From Dermatemys mawii (taxonomy: Eukaryota; Chordata; Testudines; Dermatemydidae), in NCBI GenBank assembly GCA_007922305.1, contig ML677385.1, positions 8,148,336 to 8,212,335 on the forward strand: DNA of 64,000 nucleotides. Direction: 5' to 3'. The notes below the pieces were generated by a model. The model made no database searches, was not told the DNA's origin, and saw only the letters and a program-made list of their open reading frames with translations. This document shows, piece after piece, positions 50,401 to 60,799 of this stretch. The translations under genes were made by a program, and so were the position numbers. Positions within the stretch are counted from its first letter, which is position 1, and the number at the start of each line of letters is the position of its first letter.

Positions 50401-51127
50401 AAAATGCATCAAAACTATCTGTTTAGAGATGAACAAACTACAAATATTTTATTTCATTTAAAAAAATGATGTAGCAATTGTGAAATCAGTGATTTTGCCC
50501 AACTGATTTATATTGACAAAAGCACTGATACTGTGTTCTGTTTGCCTTGAGCTTCAGAACACTGTATATCACAATGTAGCTGGGTACCTGGCTTTTCCCC
50601 ATGCAATTGTGGATCACACTGGTGTAGTTCAGAAGCAGATAAACTGTAGCAACCTCATTTACTGTGTGAGTGTATATAATCAGAAAAGGAGAGGCACACA
50701 TAAGCATCCTATATATTCCCCTTAAAGTCAGTTTGTTTCTTTTGATTTCAATGTATTAACATTTTTTAGGATTACATTAATGTGAAAAAAATAAAATAAA
50801 ATAAAGAGTAGCAAAGTGATCAGAAAAAAAATCATATTCCTTCCATCAGCATTTAAAGAAACCAAACTTAGCTTCATTTTTAGCAGTCAGTAATACCACA
50901 TGGTTAGTATTTGGGGAGTAAACGTGCTATGACTGCCACTAAATACTGTTTACTGCAGTACATTTTATCAGTCTTACCAGACCATGCGTGCTGAGCGGAG
51001 AATGTGTACAGTGGAACACATTAATCAAATAAACATCAACAGTGTCAATAAAAAGCTCAATAAAGGAACTCAGAAAAAGTATTGATTTTTTTCCTCTCTC
51101 TTTTGCTTTCTTTGTGTGTTTGCACAG
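47500..51127. other. Intron sequence before exon 5
   Basis: Mostly AT-rich. It has a G10 run near 47551-47560 and an old repeat scrap at about 49135-49180 (GCCCTATTGTGCTAGACACC). No coding exon is seen before the CTTTGTGTGTTTGCACAG acceptor. Confidence 0.4.
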
Positions 51128-51232
51128 CTGATGGTGGCTCCTCATTCCACTACTGAAGTACCTGTTCAGTTCTGTCCTTCTGCCCTGGGAAGAGCCAATC
51201 ACACAGCATCAATCACCTTCACATGCCCACAG
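51128..51232 (+). CDS. CFAP47: CFAP47-like exon 5 in window
   Basis: The 105-bp exon lies between TTTGCACAG and GTATGA, in phase 0 at both ends. It encodes 35 residues: LMVAPHSTTEVPVQFCPSAL and GRANHTASITFTCPQ. The VAPHSTTEVPVQFxPSxLGR stretch is the classic late part of an ASH-type domain, where the chain turns through a V-P-V-x-F-x-P strand and an LGR loop. It joins directly to LNEWIFHLSGVG of the next exon. Confidence 0.8.
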
Positions 51233-51323
51233 GTATGATGCTATATTTAGTGTCCAAAGCATTATGAAAGCAGATAATACAATACTTTTAAATATAGTTA
51301 TAAATAAAAGTTTCAGTCCAGGG

Positions 51324-51483
51324 CACTGTTCCCTCTAAGCTGTGTGCGTGTGTGTGTGCACACAGATCCTAAACCCCACACACATGGTGAAACACCACGC
51401 ACACAAAAATTTGCAGAGAAGCACAAAAATTTGCACAGAATTTTTCTGTGCACACAGCCTGTCAAAAATTAGAGGGAACATTG
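51324..51483. mobile_element. hAT-type MITE close to exon 5
   Basis: Left end CACTGTTCCCTCTAAGC and right end AATTAGAGGGAACATTG are inverted copies. Flanks GTCCAGGG (51316-51323) and GTCCAGAG (51484-51491) match at 7 of 8 bases. The interior has a GT/CA-rich stretch and a direct duplication of GCACAAAAATTTGCA-like words. The element lies 91 bp after the exon 5 donor. Confidence 0.8.
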
Positions 51484-51491
51484 GTCCAGAG

Positions 51492-52990
51492 GACAATTTA
51501 AAATCAGATTTTTGGATCCTTAATCATACAGCCAGTGCAAAAATAATTGACTTAGATGCACATGATGAATAATTTGTTTTAGCCTCAGCTTTGCTCAGCT
51601 TTCATCATATTTACAATCTTAGATAGAATTAATGCTCTTGATTGATGTGCAGAGAACTAGAATATGCATTAGTATTTCTAATTTTCTTAGTAATTACCAG
51701 GTTATCCCAAATTATTTATTACTAAAATAGTCTTCCTGCTCTGAAATTAACTGAATAGTTCCTTTTGTAAAGTATTATCATAAATAAGCCCCACTTATTA
51801 ATGTTTATCTTCATTTGAAATACTTATGTACTTGAAAGAATTGCCATCCTTTGATTTAACTTGAAACTAATCTTCTTTCCATTTAATGTGTTAAAATTTT
51901 TAGCATTTTTTTCTTTTTGCTTCCTGAATCTTTAAAGAGAAGCAACTAAATGGAGAAGCATGAGTCATCTCCTTGACCTACTAGCTTACTAAAAATTGCA
52001 GCTGAAGACAAAGAGCAGAACTGATATTATGACATGAGTGCCATAATGTCAGCACATGAGTTGTGTTTGAGTGAAATGTTTGCTTTCCAAATGTATGTAA
52101 TTTCCTCTCTTGGTTCTTGTTGGGCTGTCAAATATCCTAATGGGCTGTTGACTTGAAAATTACCTCAGTTGAATGCTAGGGAAATGTGTTTAGTATGATT
52201 TTCAGTAATACTGCAAAAGCAGAACTTGTCTCTCCTCCAAAAAAAAAAGTAAGCAAGTGTTATAGCCCATTTTTTTTCTGATATCAGAATGCCTAGCAGA
52301 CAGATTACCCGTAGGTGGTGGTTGCAAAGCATGCATTTTTAGAGTCCATCTCCTCTTTAATATTTATTAAGAATAAAAGCAAGGAGCCAGCATTTCTGGT
52401 ATAAGTGGTATATAACCAAGGGCAGTTCAAGAGGACAAAATGCCATTATCTTTTCTGAATCCTAATAGCTCTCAGAACTCTGGTCTACACATTTAAAAGT
52501 TTAATTCTTCATCAGATACAGAAGCAATAAAGCAAGTAAATCATTCACTTAAATCTTTCAGGAACAAATTAAGCCCTGACACTTGATTTTTCTCATCCAG
52601 TGCATCTCCTTTCAAATAATGGCAAATCTCCAAGTTTTGATCTGCAGCTGAACTTTAATCAATATCTCATCCTTTCAGTTGCTTTGTCCAGGCTCTCTCA
52701 ACCTTTTCAATCTGTTGCTCTTACCTTTGTAATTTTTTTCAATGCCCTTTTCATCCCTGAAGCATATGGATCTTTCTTTTTTTATTCTGTTCACTTTCAC
52801 TGTTACAATCCTTAGCAAATTGATGCCAGCCGATTCCAGGGTGCTAATTATTACATTTAAAAATATATTATGTATTTGCACAAATCTAAAGTGGTTGTTT
52901 TCTAATATCTGAATTCTAGAAAAACTATTTAACTTTAAAAAAATTGCATTGATTTTCCTTTCTTGATTTCACTGATTAAATGCACCTGAA
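51492..52990. other. Intron sequence without recognised genes
   Basis: AT-rich; nothing coding or clearly repetitive is recognised. Confidence 0.4.
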
Positions 52991-53004
52991 ATGACACTGT
53001 AAAC

Positions 53005-53345
53005 CAGGGATCGGCAGCCTTGGCACATGGCAACACAGGGTAAGCACCCTTAGCGGGCCCCGCCAGTTTATTTTCTTGCAGGTTCGCCGATCCTGGCTCC
53101 CACTGGCTGCGGTTCGCCGTCCCAGTCCAATGGGAGCTGCGGGAAGTGGCGCAGTGCTATGGACGGCAATGTAAATTACTCCAAGTAGACATGCTGGCCG
53201 CCACTTCCCACAGCCCCCATTGGACCGGGATGGCGAACCATGGCCAGTGGGAGCTGCAATCGGCGAACCGGCAAGTAAACAAAGTGGTGGGGCCCGCTAA
53301 GGGTGCTTACCCTGCGGTGCCGCGTGCCAAGGTTGCTGATCCCTG
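53005..53345. mobile_element. Fully palindromic hAT-type MITE
   Basis: The 341-bp element is close to a perfect fold-back. The left CAGGGATCGGCAGCCTTGGC pairs with the right GCCAAGGTTGCTGATCCCTG, and CACCCTTAGCGGGCCCCGCC with GGGGCCCGCTAAGGGTG. An exact 8-bp duplication CTGTAAAC flanks it at 52997-53004 and 53346-53353. Very GC-rich arms and a short central loop; no coding content. Confidence 0.9.
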
Positions 53346-53353
53346 CTGTAAAC

Positions 53354-54410
53354 TATGTCATAGTGGTGTAACTGACTAATCTAGAATCAACTAATGACAG
53401 TATTTATAGGATAAACCTTAACTTTTTTGATTCTGCTTCTTTGCTGAATTGAGAGAAGCTGCTATGGGCTGTTATCTGCTTCATTTGTTTCTGGTTTAGA
53501 GCTGCGTGAAGAGCTCTTCAGAATAAAAACCCAAGTTTAGGTTCTAATCACTTTACTATAGTTTTTGAAACCTAAAATTAGCTTTCTTGGGATAGCACCA
53601 CTGAACTGCCAGCTTGACTATAATGCATGGCCAGAGTATTAATATATTTCTATCATCTTGTTCTCATAGCATACCAGCAACATCCATATGTAATGGAGCG
53701 AGGCTAATAGTACTAAGCGGCATAAGAGAGAAGCAGGGCTTTGTAATAGATCTCATCAAATATTCTTTGCTTAGGGTTATTTTTTTAGTTCTTTCCTCCT
53801 GATATGCTGCAGTGCATATTCTTCCTCTGCATCCTGTTAGATTTCCATTTCACATGCAAGTCAAACCTTTTCTTTTAACTGTAGATTTTTGGGGGGAGAG
53901 GGGAGTGTCTAAGTTTATACACAATTGGCCTCTAATTTTGGATGCCTCATTTTTTTTGCTGCCCAAATTGAAACACCTTAAGGATGTTTTTTTCCCGAGG
54001 GTGCTCAGCACTTCAGGACAGCAGGTTCAAAGTGTCTCCAGCTGGAAACACAAAAATAGAGGCAATCAAAAATCTGTAAAAACTTAGCTCCTTTCCTTCT
54101 GAGACACCATGGTTTATCTTTAAATATTTCAGCTTCAGTGAGCAAAATTGCAAAAATAGGACTAACACAGGAAATTGATTTATCTTCTATCAGATAAATT
54201 GTTATTAGCAGCTAACTTTATAGGCTACACCCTCTATACAGCTGCATTAAAAGTGTACCTTCTCCTTTACTGATAGTTTAAGTAAACCTGGGGTATATAT
54301 ACGATAGCTAGTTTACCAGACCTGGATTCACAGTAGAATAAGGCATCAATTACAATATCTTGTTTACCAGGTTTGGGTTCACATTACAGCCAGACTAAAC
54401 CAGTTGAGAA
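53354..54410. other. Intron sequence without recognised genes
   Basis: No exon is seen. Near 54285-54380 a GTAAACCTGGGGTATATATA/GTTTACCAGACCTGG/GTTTACCAGGTTTGG pattern suggests a small degenerate repeat. Confidence 0.35.
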
Positions 54411-54779
54411 ATGGTTAAATTAATAGATTTTAAGGCCAAAAGGTACCATTAGATAGTCTGACTTCCTCCAGAATATGACACAGAATTTCATCCAGTTACC
54501 CCAGCATTGAGTCCAGTAAGTTGTTTGACTAAAGCATACCTTCTAGAAAGGCCCCCTCTCCTGATTTGAAGATGTCAGGTTTATGGAGAATCCACTCTTT
54601 CCCTTAGTAGTTTGTTCCAGTGGTTAATCATCATCACTGTTAAGATCTGTGCCTTATTTCTAGTTTGAATTTGCGTGCTTCTAACTTCTAGTCATTGGTT
54701 TTTATTATGCCTTTCTCCACTAAATTCAGAGCCCTTTAGTACTTCACTTGGTATTTTCTCCCACGGAAGATACTTTTAG

Positions 54780-55681
54780 TTCAGGGCAACTGCAGCTGTA
54801 TTTCTCCTTAGAAATCCGGCAAGGGCACCTACTCTCAAGCTTCCAGCTTCCCAGCTGTTGCCTCTCTTGGGTGGAGACTCCTGTATCTCTCTTCCTTCTC
54901 ATCAGGGTTATGTCCATGATAAGCAGTTCCCTTCCTTCACTGTGTTGCTCCTAGCAAAGACAGTCTGCCTAAACAGATCTGCTGGTTTTCTCTGAAAAGA
55001 CAAATATGTGTAATTGCTACGGCTATAGTCAGCACACAGTTCTTTCTAAGCAAAGACTATTTTATTCTTAAAGTACCAACTATTACAGAGAATACATATT
55101 AAAAATGATCAAAGAACCTACACACATGCTACTGAACTTACCAGAGATCATCTCAGCTGCAACATGGGCTCTGGCAGGAGCAGTCTGTCAACACCGCAAT
55201 CTAGGAGTTTCCTTGTGGCTACAAATTAATCTAAGCTTGAGCTCAGAACAAGCATCCAGTCTTATGGGGCCTCAGTAAGCCAAGTCCTTCCAATTCTTCC
55301 CTAAAGATTGGGCCCTTCTGTCGTCCTGTCCATTGATTCAATCAAGAAGAAACCCTGAGTCAGTTTAAACTATGGCTTATTATCCAAACATATTTTCTTT
55401 GTCTGTTGATCTCTGGAGAATCCAGATTGAACTAGTATATGCATTTCTCTCCAGGAGGTAAGTTTCAAAGGCTGATAATGAAAGAAATACATTACCAGAA
55501 TCCCCTTTGCTACTAGGGAAGCTACATACAATGCCACAATAACACACACAATTGCATTTTTAATATAATATACCCCAAAGGTATCAACCCTAATTCAATA
55601 AGATTTAACATAATTCAGTAAATTTCATGTTAATTGTGTAAGTTTTGCTCAGGATATTATAGGATATTGTCAGTCTGCCAC
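54780..55681 (-). repeat. LTR-like block inserted in CR1
   Basis: The right border ends GTCAGTCTGCCACA, whose reverse complement TGTGGCAGACTGAC looks like an LTR start related to the TGTGATAGG and TGTGACAGG starts elsewhere in the window. GACTATTTTATTCTTAAAG at 55046-55064 gives a minus-strand AATAAA. Because it interrupts a recognisable CR1, it is certainly an insertion, but class and exact borders are uncertain. Confidence 0.45.
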
Positions 55682-55689
55682 ACTTTATA

Positions 55690-56367
55690 TATAGAACTGG
55701 GCAGGAAATGTTTTTCTGTCCATGAATATTTTCAAATTTTCAAAAAGTGTTCCTGTTCTGTATTGGGGCAAACCCGAGACCTTTTGACATTTTTCACAGA
55801 AAAAGACAGGCAGACACTCACCTGGAATGTGGGGGAGATGGGTTCGAATCCCACTTCTGTCTGATTTGGAGAGCGCGCTAATCGCTAACCTGTGGGGTAT
55901 TCTGGAGTGGTCTCAATCTGTACTGTTGGGGCTGTTCTATGTCTTATAAATTAAATATTCTTTGGAGCAGGGACTTGAATCTGACTTTTCCACATACCAG
56001 CTGAATTGCTCTAACCTCTAGGTTACAGAGTCATTCTCTCTCTGTCAAGCCCAATGAATATTAATTATTTGTTAGTGGAGCAGCTCCAGCCTGGGATGTC
56101 AGACTCCCTGGGTTCAAGTCTCTGCTCCAAATCAGGCAAAACAGGGACTCAAACTTGCATATGCTAGGTCAGTGCCCTTAACTCCTCTGCTATTCTGGGG
56201 TGGGTGTCACTCTCCCATTAACACTAAATTCCATCCTGGACACGAGGCACCTTTGTAGTGAAAGTTTTGTGGAATCTGATCCTTTCCCACAGAAATATTT
56301 GCTTTCTACAAATTGGCATTTTCTGACAAAAAATTGTTTTGTCAAAAAATTCCCAACCAGCTCTATG
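55690..56367. mobile_element. MITE with tRNA-like box motifs
   Basis: The ends TAGAACTGGGCAGGAAATG and TTCCCAACCAGCTCTA are inverted relatives. Inside are several GGTTCGAATCCCAC/GGGTTCAAGTCTCTG/GGGACTTGAATCTGAC words that resemble pol III B boxes on both strands, arranged as repeated subunits. It has no coding content and no tRNA cloverleaf. A relative lies at about 62200-62720. Confidence 0.55.
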
Positions 56368-56689
56368 TACTATAATAAAGTCACTTCTCAATCCTGTTTC
56401 ATAAATCAAATGTATTGAACTCCTTCAGTCTCTTGCTGTAAGGCATCTTTTCCAGTCCTTGAATCCTTTTTTTGGCTCTTCTCTCTAGAACTTCTCCAGT
56501 TTTTCAACAAAATTAATTCCGTTTTGTTCACCTTCAGCAACCCCTCCAACATATATCATCAAAGGGGTTTGAAACCTCAGCTTTCAGCACTGCAGCACAG
56601 ACTACAGGACTGACTATAGTGCATTTGATTGTGGGAAGATTACCTCTGCCTGTGCCAAAATACCTGCCACAAATGAAGAGAGAGGTTGT

Positions 56690-56942
56690 GTACAGACGAA
56701 CTGCTTTGACTGGGTCTGGAAGAAGTTTAGTCTAAGATTTCTTCTTGCCTTGGGCAGGAATGGTGTCCCTAGTTTCTGTTTGCTGGAAGCTGGGAATGGA
56801 CAACAGGGGATGGATCACTTGATGATTACCTGTTGCGTTCATTCCCTCTGGGGCACCTGGCATTCACTGCTGTTGGAAGATAGGATACTGGGCTAGATGT
56901 ATATTTGGTCTGACCCATTATGGCTGTTCTTTTGTTCTTGCC
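56690..56942 (+). mobile_element. CR1 3' end, plus orientation
   Basis: CTTCTTGCCTTGGGCAGGAA, TCATTCCCTCTGGGGCACCT and GGTCTGACCCATTATGGCTG follow the CR1 3' UTR to its end near TTGTTCTTG. Only the tail is kept. Confidence 0.8.
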
Positions 56943-57760
56943 ATATTACTGAGGATGAGCAAACTTAAGGTTTAATTGGACTCAAATTCTGGGTTTTATA
57001 CTTTGTTTTGCTGTTAGTTATGGACTGGTGCAAGATACCAGTAAGGGTTGTGCATTTGTACCAATCATAACAAGTAGTTACAGAACCATCTTAACAATGT
57101 ACAGCACATCTGCTTCTCTAAATACATCATCTGCCAGAATTCAGGCTGTTGTCTCAGCTCCTTAGTGTGAGACTGGCAATATTCCTTTAACCTGCTGAAG
57201 ATTTTTGGCTCCTTGAGGCATTGTTGGAGCATGAACCCCAATGGATGTTGTATGTCACATGCTCGTTATAACTGCTGCCTTTGGAACCTTCTAGTCAGTT
57301 TCTTCCTGTGATTGAAAAGAAGCTCCCCAAAGCGCTGCTCTGGCTACTCTCTCAAATTGCAAAAAAAATCTTTTTAATTCTAATCCCTGCCTTCTTGTCA
57401 GAGGCTGAGAATGGTGTTCACAGATTTATAACTGAAACAGAGCTACATTATATTTGTCAGCAATGTCTAAATAAATGTTGATTTCATCATCATCACTTCC
57501 AGACACTTCAATCTGAGTCTACACCTGAGTTAACCCAGCTATTAAAGTTTTTCTACCTTATAATTTATTGTAATCTTGGTATGAAGGAATATTTTATTTG
57601 CCATTTTCTCCACCCTCATGTGGATATTTTGGCTTGCAATATGGGGATGAAGGAAAATAATTTACTAAATTCAAAGGAAATAGACTATATTCATTCTTGG
57701 TAATGGAATTTTACCAGGGATGAGCTTGACCCAATGTGTCTAATAAAACATTTATCTTTT
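56943..57760. other. Intron sequence without recognised genes
   Basis: Nothing is recognised beyond short chance frames. Confidence 0.4.
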
Positions 57761-57764
57761 AGGA

Positions 57765-60060
57765 GTAGGAATACAGGAACTTCTTTACTGGATTAAACTA
57801 GTGGTCCATCTAATCCATTATGCTGTCTCTGAGAGTAGCCTGTATGAGATGCACAATTGTGAAATAACCAGACCACATAGGAGATTTTTTCCTTAATTTT
57901 TGTTAGAATGATGGAAATTATGCCTTGGATTGGAAAGGGGATTTACATTCCTTATTAAAGTGAAAACAATAATCATTTTTTTTATATTCTAATTTATGTA
58001 ACTATGGATGTTATTCACATCTTTGTAAAGATCTAATCCTTTTTTGAATCCTACTTAATTCTTGGCCCCAATGATTATCTGTGACATTGGGTTCCACAGG
58101 TTAATTATATCTTGTACAAAAAACTTTAATAAGCTTTAATTTTTTCTTTTCAATTTAATTGATTGTCCCACTGCTTATAAAGCATAAATACCCGATGTAT
58201 TTTCTTTCTGTACTGTGTGTAACTCCCATGTTCCCTTTTAGTCGTCTCCTTTCTAAACAGACCAAATCTTTTCAATTTCACTTTATATAAAATATTTCCA
58301 TGTATTTGTCACCCCATCCCCACTCTTTCTGTTATATCTTTATTAGATAGAGTGTCCAGAGCTAACCACAGTACTCCAGATCATGGTGTACCAGTGATTT
58401 ATATTACAGTGTGATATTTTCATTCTTTATTTTCTGTTCCATATCTTGTACAACCTTTACAATATTTTGTTTTTGTGCACCACTGCACATTGAGTTCTCA
58501 TTGAGCTGTCCACAGTGAGGCCTATGTCTTTTTCCTGAGTGGTTGTTGTACATTTTAAACCCCATAATGTATATGTATAAATTACTCAAACAATTCCTTG
58601 CAGTAATTATGAGATAATTATTTAATTTGTCAACAGTGAATTTTATCTGTCATCATGCTACCCATTCATCTAGCTTGGTTAGGTACTTAAGAAGTTCATG
58701 ACTGTCTTCTCCAGTCTTGACTGATGTAAATATTTTTTTGTCATTTGCAAATGTTGCCACCTTGCTATTCTTTCCATTTTCTAGTTAACTAATAAATATA
58801 TTAAACAGTACAGTTTATAATACAAAAATAGAAAGCATCTTGATGTTAACATTTGTCCTGTGGAAAGTTGATCATTTACTCCTACTCTTTCTTTTTTTAC
58901 CTCATAACTACTGAGTTGCATTAATAGGCTCAGATGAGGGACTTTGCAAAGGCTTTTCAAAAATACAGATAAATTATTTCATCTGGTTCTTTTATTTATA
59001 CATTTATTTTGTTGACATACTCAAATAATTTTCTGTTATGGAAGCAGTGGTGATTTGTTTCTCTCTGTCATATCATATTAATCTAGGTGTGATAGGGTGC
59101 TAGCAGGAGAACTGCTAGCAAACCCTCTGTCACCCCAGCTACAGGGAGGGAAGGAAAATTGGAGCTGGGGAGGCCACCTGGCTCTGATTGGCAGAGCAGG
59201 AGCGGCTGCTATCTCTGCAGGCTGGGGCTGGTTAAAAGCCTCAGAGAAAAGGGCGAGGCAGGGGTGTGGCTGGACAGGAAAAATACCTGCAAAGGAGGTA
59301 GAGGAGCTCAGGAGAAGGGAAGCTGCTCTGAGGGGAAGCAGGAAGGACTAGCCTGCCCTTCTCTCCTGCTGAGGGGACAAGAGAGGAACTTTGTACATAT
59401 TGTGACTGTGAAGGTAGTGGGAGCACGGCTTGTACAATAAAAAACAGATGAGCACTGCAAACTGGTTCTCCTGACTGACTTTCTGGGACAAATGGGCAGG
59501 AGCCAAGAGGGCCCTGCAGCTACCCTGCTACACTAGGCATTTTATAATTCTGTTTGTAATTATTTTAACCATTTACACATTGCTGAAATATTTATGTCTG
59601 ACTCCCAGTTTCACCCCAGTACCTTTTTTAAAAAAAGTTAGGTACTACTACTATTGCCCTCAAGTCCCGTTTTCATGAAATAGTTTATAATTTTGTTAAC
59701 TAAGCCACTTCATTCTTAAGTTCCTTCAGAACTCTTGGACCATCTAGTCCTTTTGCTATTTATTTACTCATTTTGTCCGAGGGTCTTCTCTTTGTATACC
59801 TCAATCGTTATCAGTGCTCAATCTTATTACTTGCAAAGAATAGGTCTGGGGCAGTATCTCCCACAACATCCTATGCAGTGAAGACTGATGCAAATAAATC
59901 ATTTATCTGCAGTGTCTTTATCCTCCTTAATTGTTTTTCTTAATCTCTATGCTGTTGATGTATGTAGCACATTTCATATTTGGTTTTTATGCACGTATCT
60001 CTCTGTTCTTTTAAATCCTTTCTGACGTTTAGTGTCACAGTGTTAGTTTTTTATGTGATT
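57765..60060 (-). mobile_element. Long old CR1/L3-type LINE interrupted by a solo LTR
   Basis: From the 3' end (57765; + view AGGAATACAGGAACTTC, then CTAGTGGTCCATCTAATCC) the minus strand runs up through C-terminal and RT sequence (58620-59080; + view CATCATGCTACCCATTCATC and GAGGGACTTTGCAAAGGC). After the LTR at 59088-59532 it continues to about 60060 (+ view TAGTCCTTTTGCTATTTATT). Removing the LTR leaves about 1.85 kb of element. It is much diverged and has no open frame. Confidence 0.65.
59088..59532 (+). mobile_element. Solo LTR with CTAGG target duplication
   Basis: Starts TGTGATAGGG and ends CCCTGCTACA, i.e. TG...CA ends, with 5-bp CTAGG at 59083-59087 and 59533-59537. Length is 445 bp. 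It has a TTAAAAGCC box near 59231 and a TACAATAAAA polyadenylation signal near 59433, so transcription would be +. A 5-bp duplication fits Ty3/Gypsy-type or some endogenous-retrovirus families; I cannot choose between them. No internal coding region remains, so the provirus or element was removed by LTR recombination. It sits inside the older CR1. Confidence 0.9.
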
Positions 60061-60357
60061 CCCTTATATATTAGTTATCTGTATTCTTTCTCTGGACTTC
60101 TTGCCACTAAATTCACAATATGTCCTTCTTTACATTAATCTTTTAAACCACTGAATTTATTTCTTCCATGAGATCAATTATTAGAATAAATAAAATCTGA
60201 GTGTAAAGGGAGAAAAATGAAGAAAAAGTTACACAACATTTCTTCCACAAGTATACAACCAAAACAACAGAAAATGAGAAAAAGTGAGCTTCAATAAGAT
60301 GTGCAATGTGGAGGCTGTTTTTTTCCCCTAATATCAACATTTTTATTTTCCCTACAG

Positions 60358-60514
60358 CTTAATGAGTGGATATTTCATCTGTCTGGGGTTGGCCTTATCC
60401 CTCAGCCAATGGAGCCAGCTAGCATAAGTACTTGCATTGGTCGTCATTCTTCCATCATCATATCCTTCAAAAATCCTACCACTGAAGATATACTGGTAGA
60501 TGTGCTGTTAACAG
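60358..60514 (+). CDS. CFAP47: CFAP47-like exon 6 in window (last found)
   Basis: The 157-bp exon follows TTTTCCCTACAG and ends before GTACAG. It enters in phase 0 and leaves in phase 1. It encodes 52 residues: LNEWIFHLSGVGLIPQPMEP, ASISTCIGRHSSIIISFKNP and TTEDILVDVLLT. W-x-F-x-L-x-GxGLxPxP is the closing strand of one ASH/Hydin-type domain, and IGxHSSIxIxFKNPT opens the next. The next exon must begin with 2 bases in phase 1; none was found to 64000. Confidence 0.8.
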
Positions 60515-60752
60515 GTACAGACTCTTGCTTTAACAATCTCTGTTTGATTGCATTAAAAATGTCTGTGGTATAGAGAAAAGATTACTAGTCTAGTAATTGC
60601 ATGATATGATACAACAGAGATATACATGGTGAGGAACAGTTACATGCTACCTCCACACCTGTGCTTTGGTAATGTGGCTTGGTTATAGTCTTACTTAATA
60701 TTCTTCTTAAAGGTTTTCTCATCAGATGTAGATACAGGCCCAGAGGGTACGT

Positions 60753-60770
60753 ACACACACACACACACAC
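60753..60770. repeat. AC dinucleotide microsatellite
   Basis: About nine AC units in the intron after exon 6. Confidence 0.9.
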
Positions 60771-60799
60771 AAATCTTGGTCTCAGGCTAAATCAGGCAT

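Larger units (their letters stand above)
54414..56520 (-). mobile_element. CR1 LINE copy split by a 1.6-kb composite insertion
   Basis: 54414-54778 is the CR1 3' end in minus orientation (in + view TTAAGGCCAAAAGGTACCAT, then GTAGTTTGTTCCAGTGGTTA and GTCATTGGTTTTTATTATGC). The next upstream CR1 segment resumes at about 56380 (AAATGTATTGAACTCCTTCA, GGCATCTTTTCCAGTCCTTG). Everything between is foreign: an LTR-like block and a MITE, described separately. Confidence 0.7.
9462..60514 (+). other. CFAP47: CFAP47-like gene, internal segment of six exons
   Basis: This is the span of the six exons listed separately. The joined product is about 250 residues and continuous in frame. Introns are about 15.9, 2.2, 9.2, 13.8 and 9.1 kb. 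CFAP47 is a very large protein (over 3000 residues in mammals) of motile cilia and sperm flagella, so this is under a tenth of the gene; start and stop codons lie outside. The introns hold almost all the transposons described here. The family call comes from the peptide pattern; a protein search would confirm it. Related Hydin/ASH-domain proteins are the main alternative. Confidence 0.7.

Noticed and set aside
55840..55870. tRNA-like B box GGTTCGAATCCCAC
   Set aside because: No cloverleaf around it; it is one of several repeated words in a MITE.
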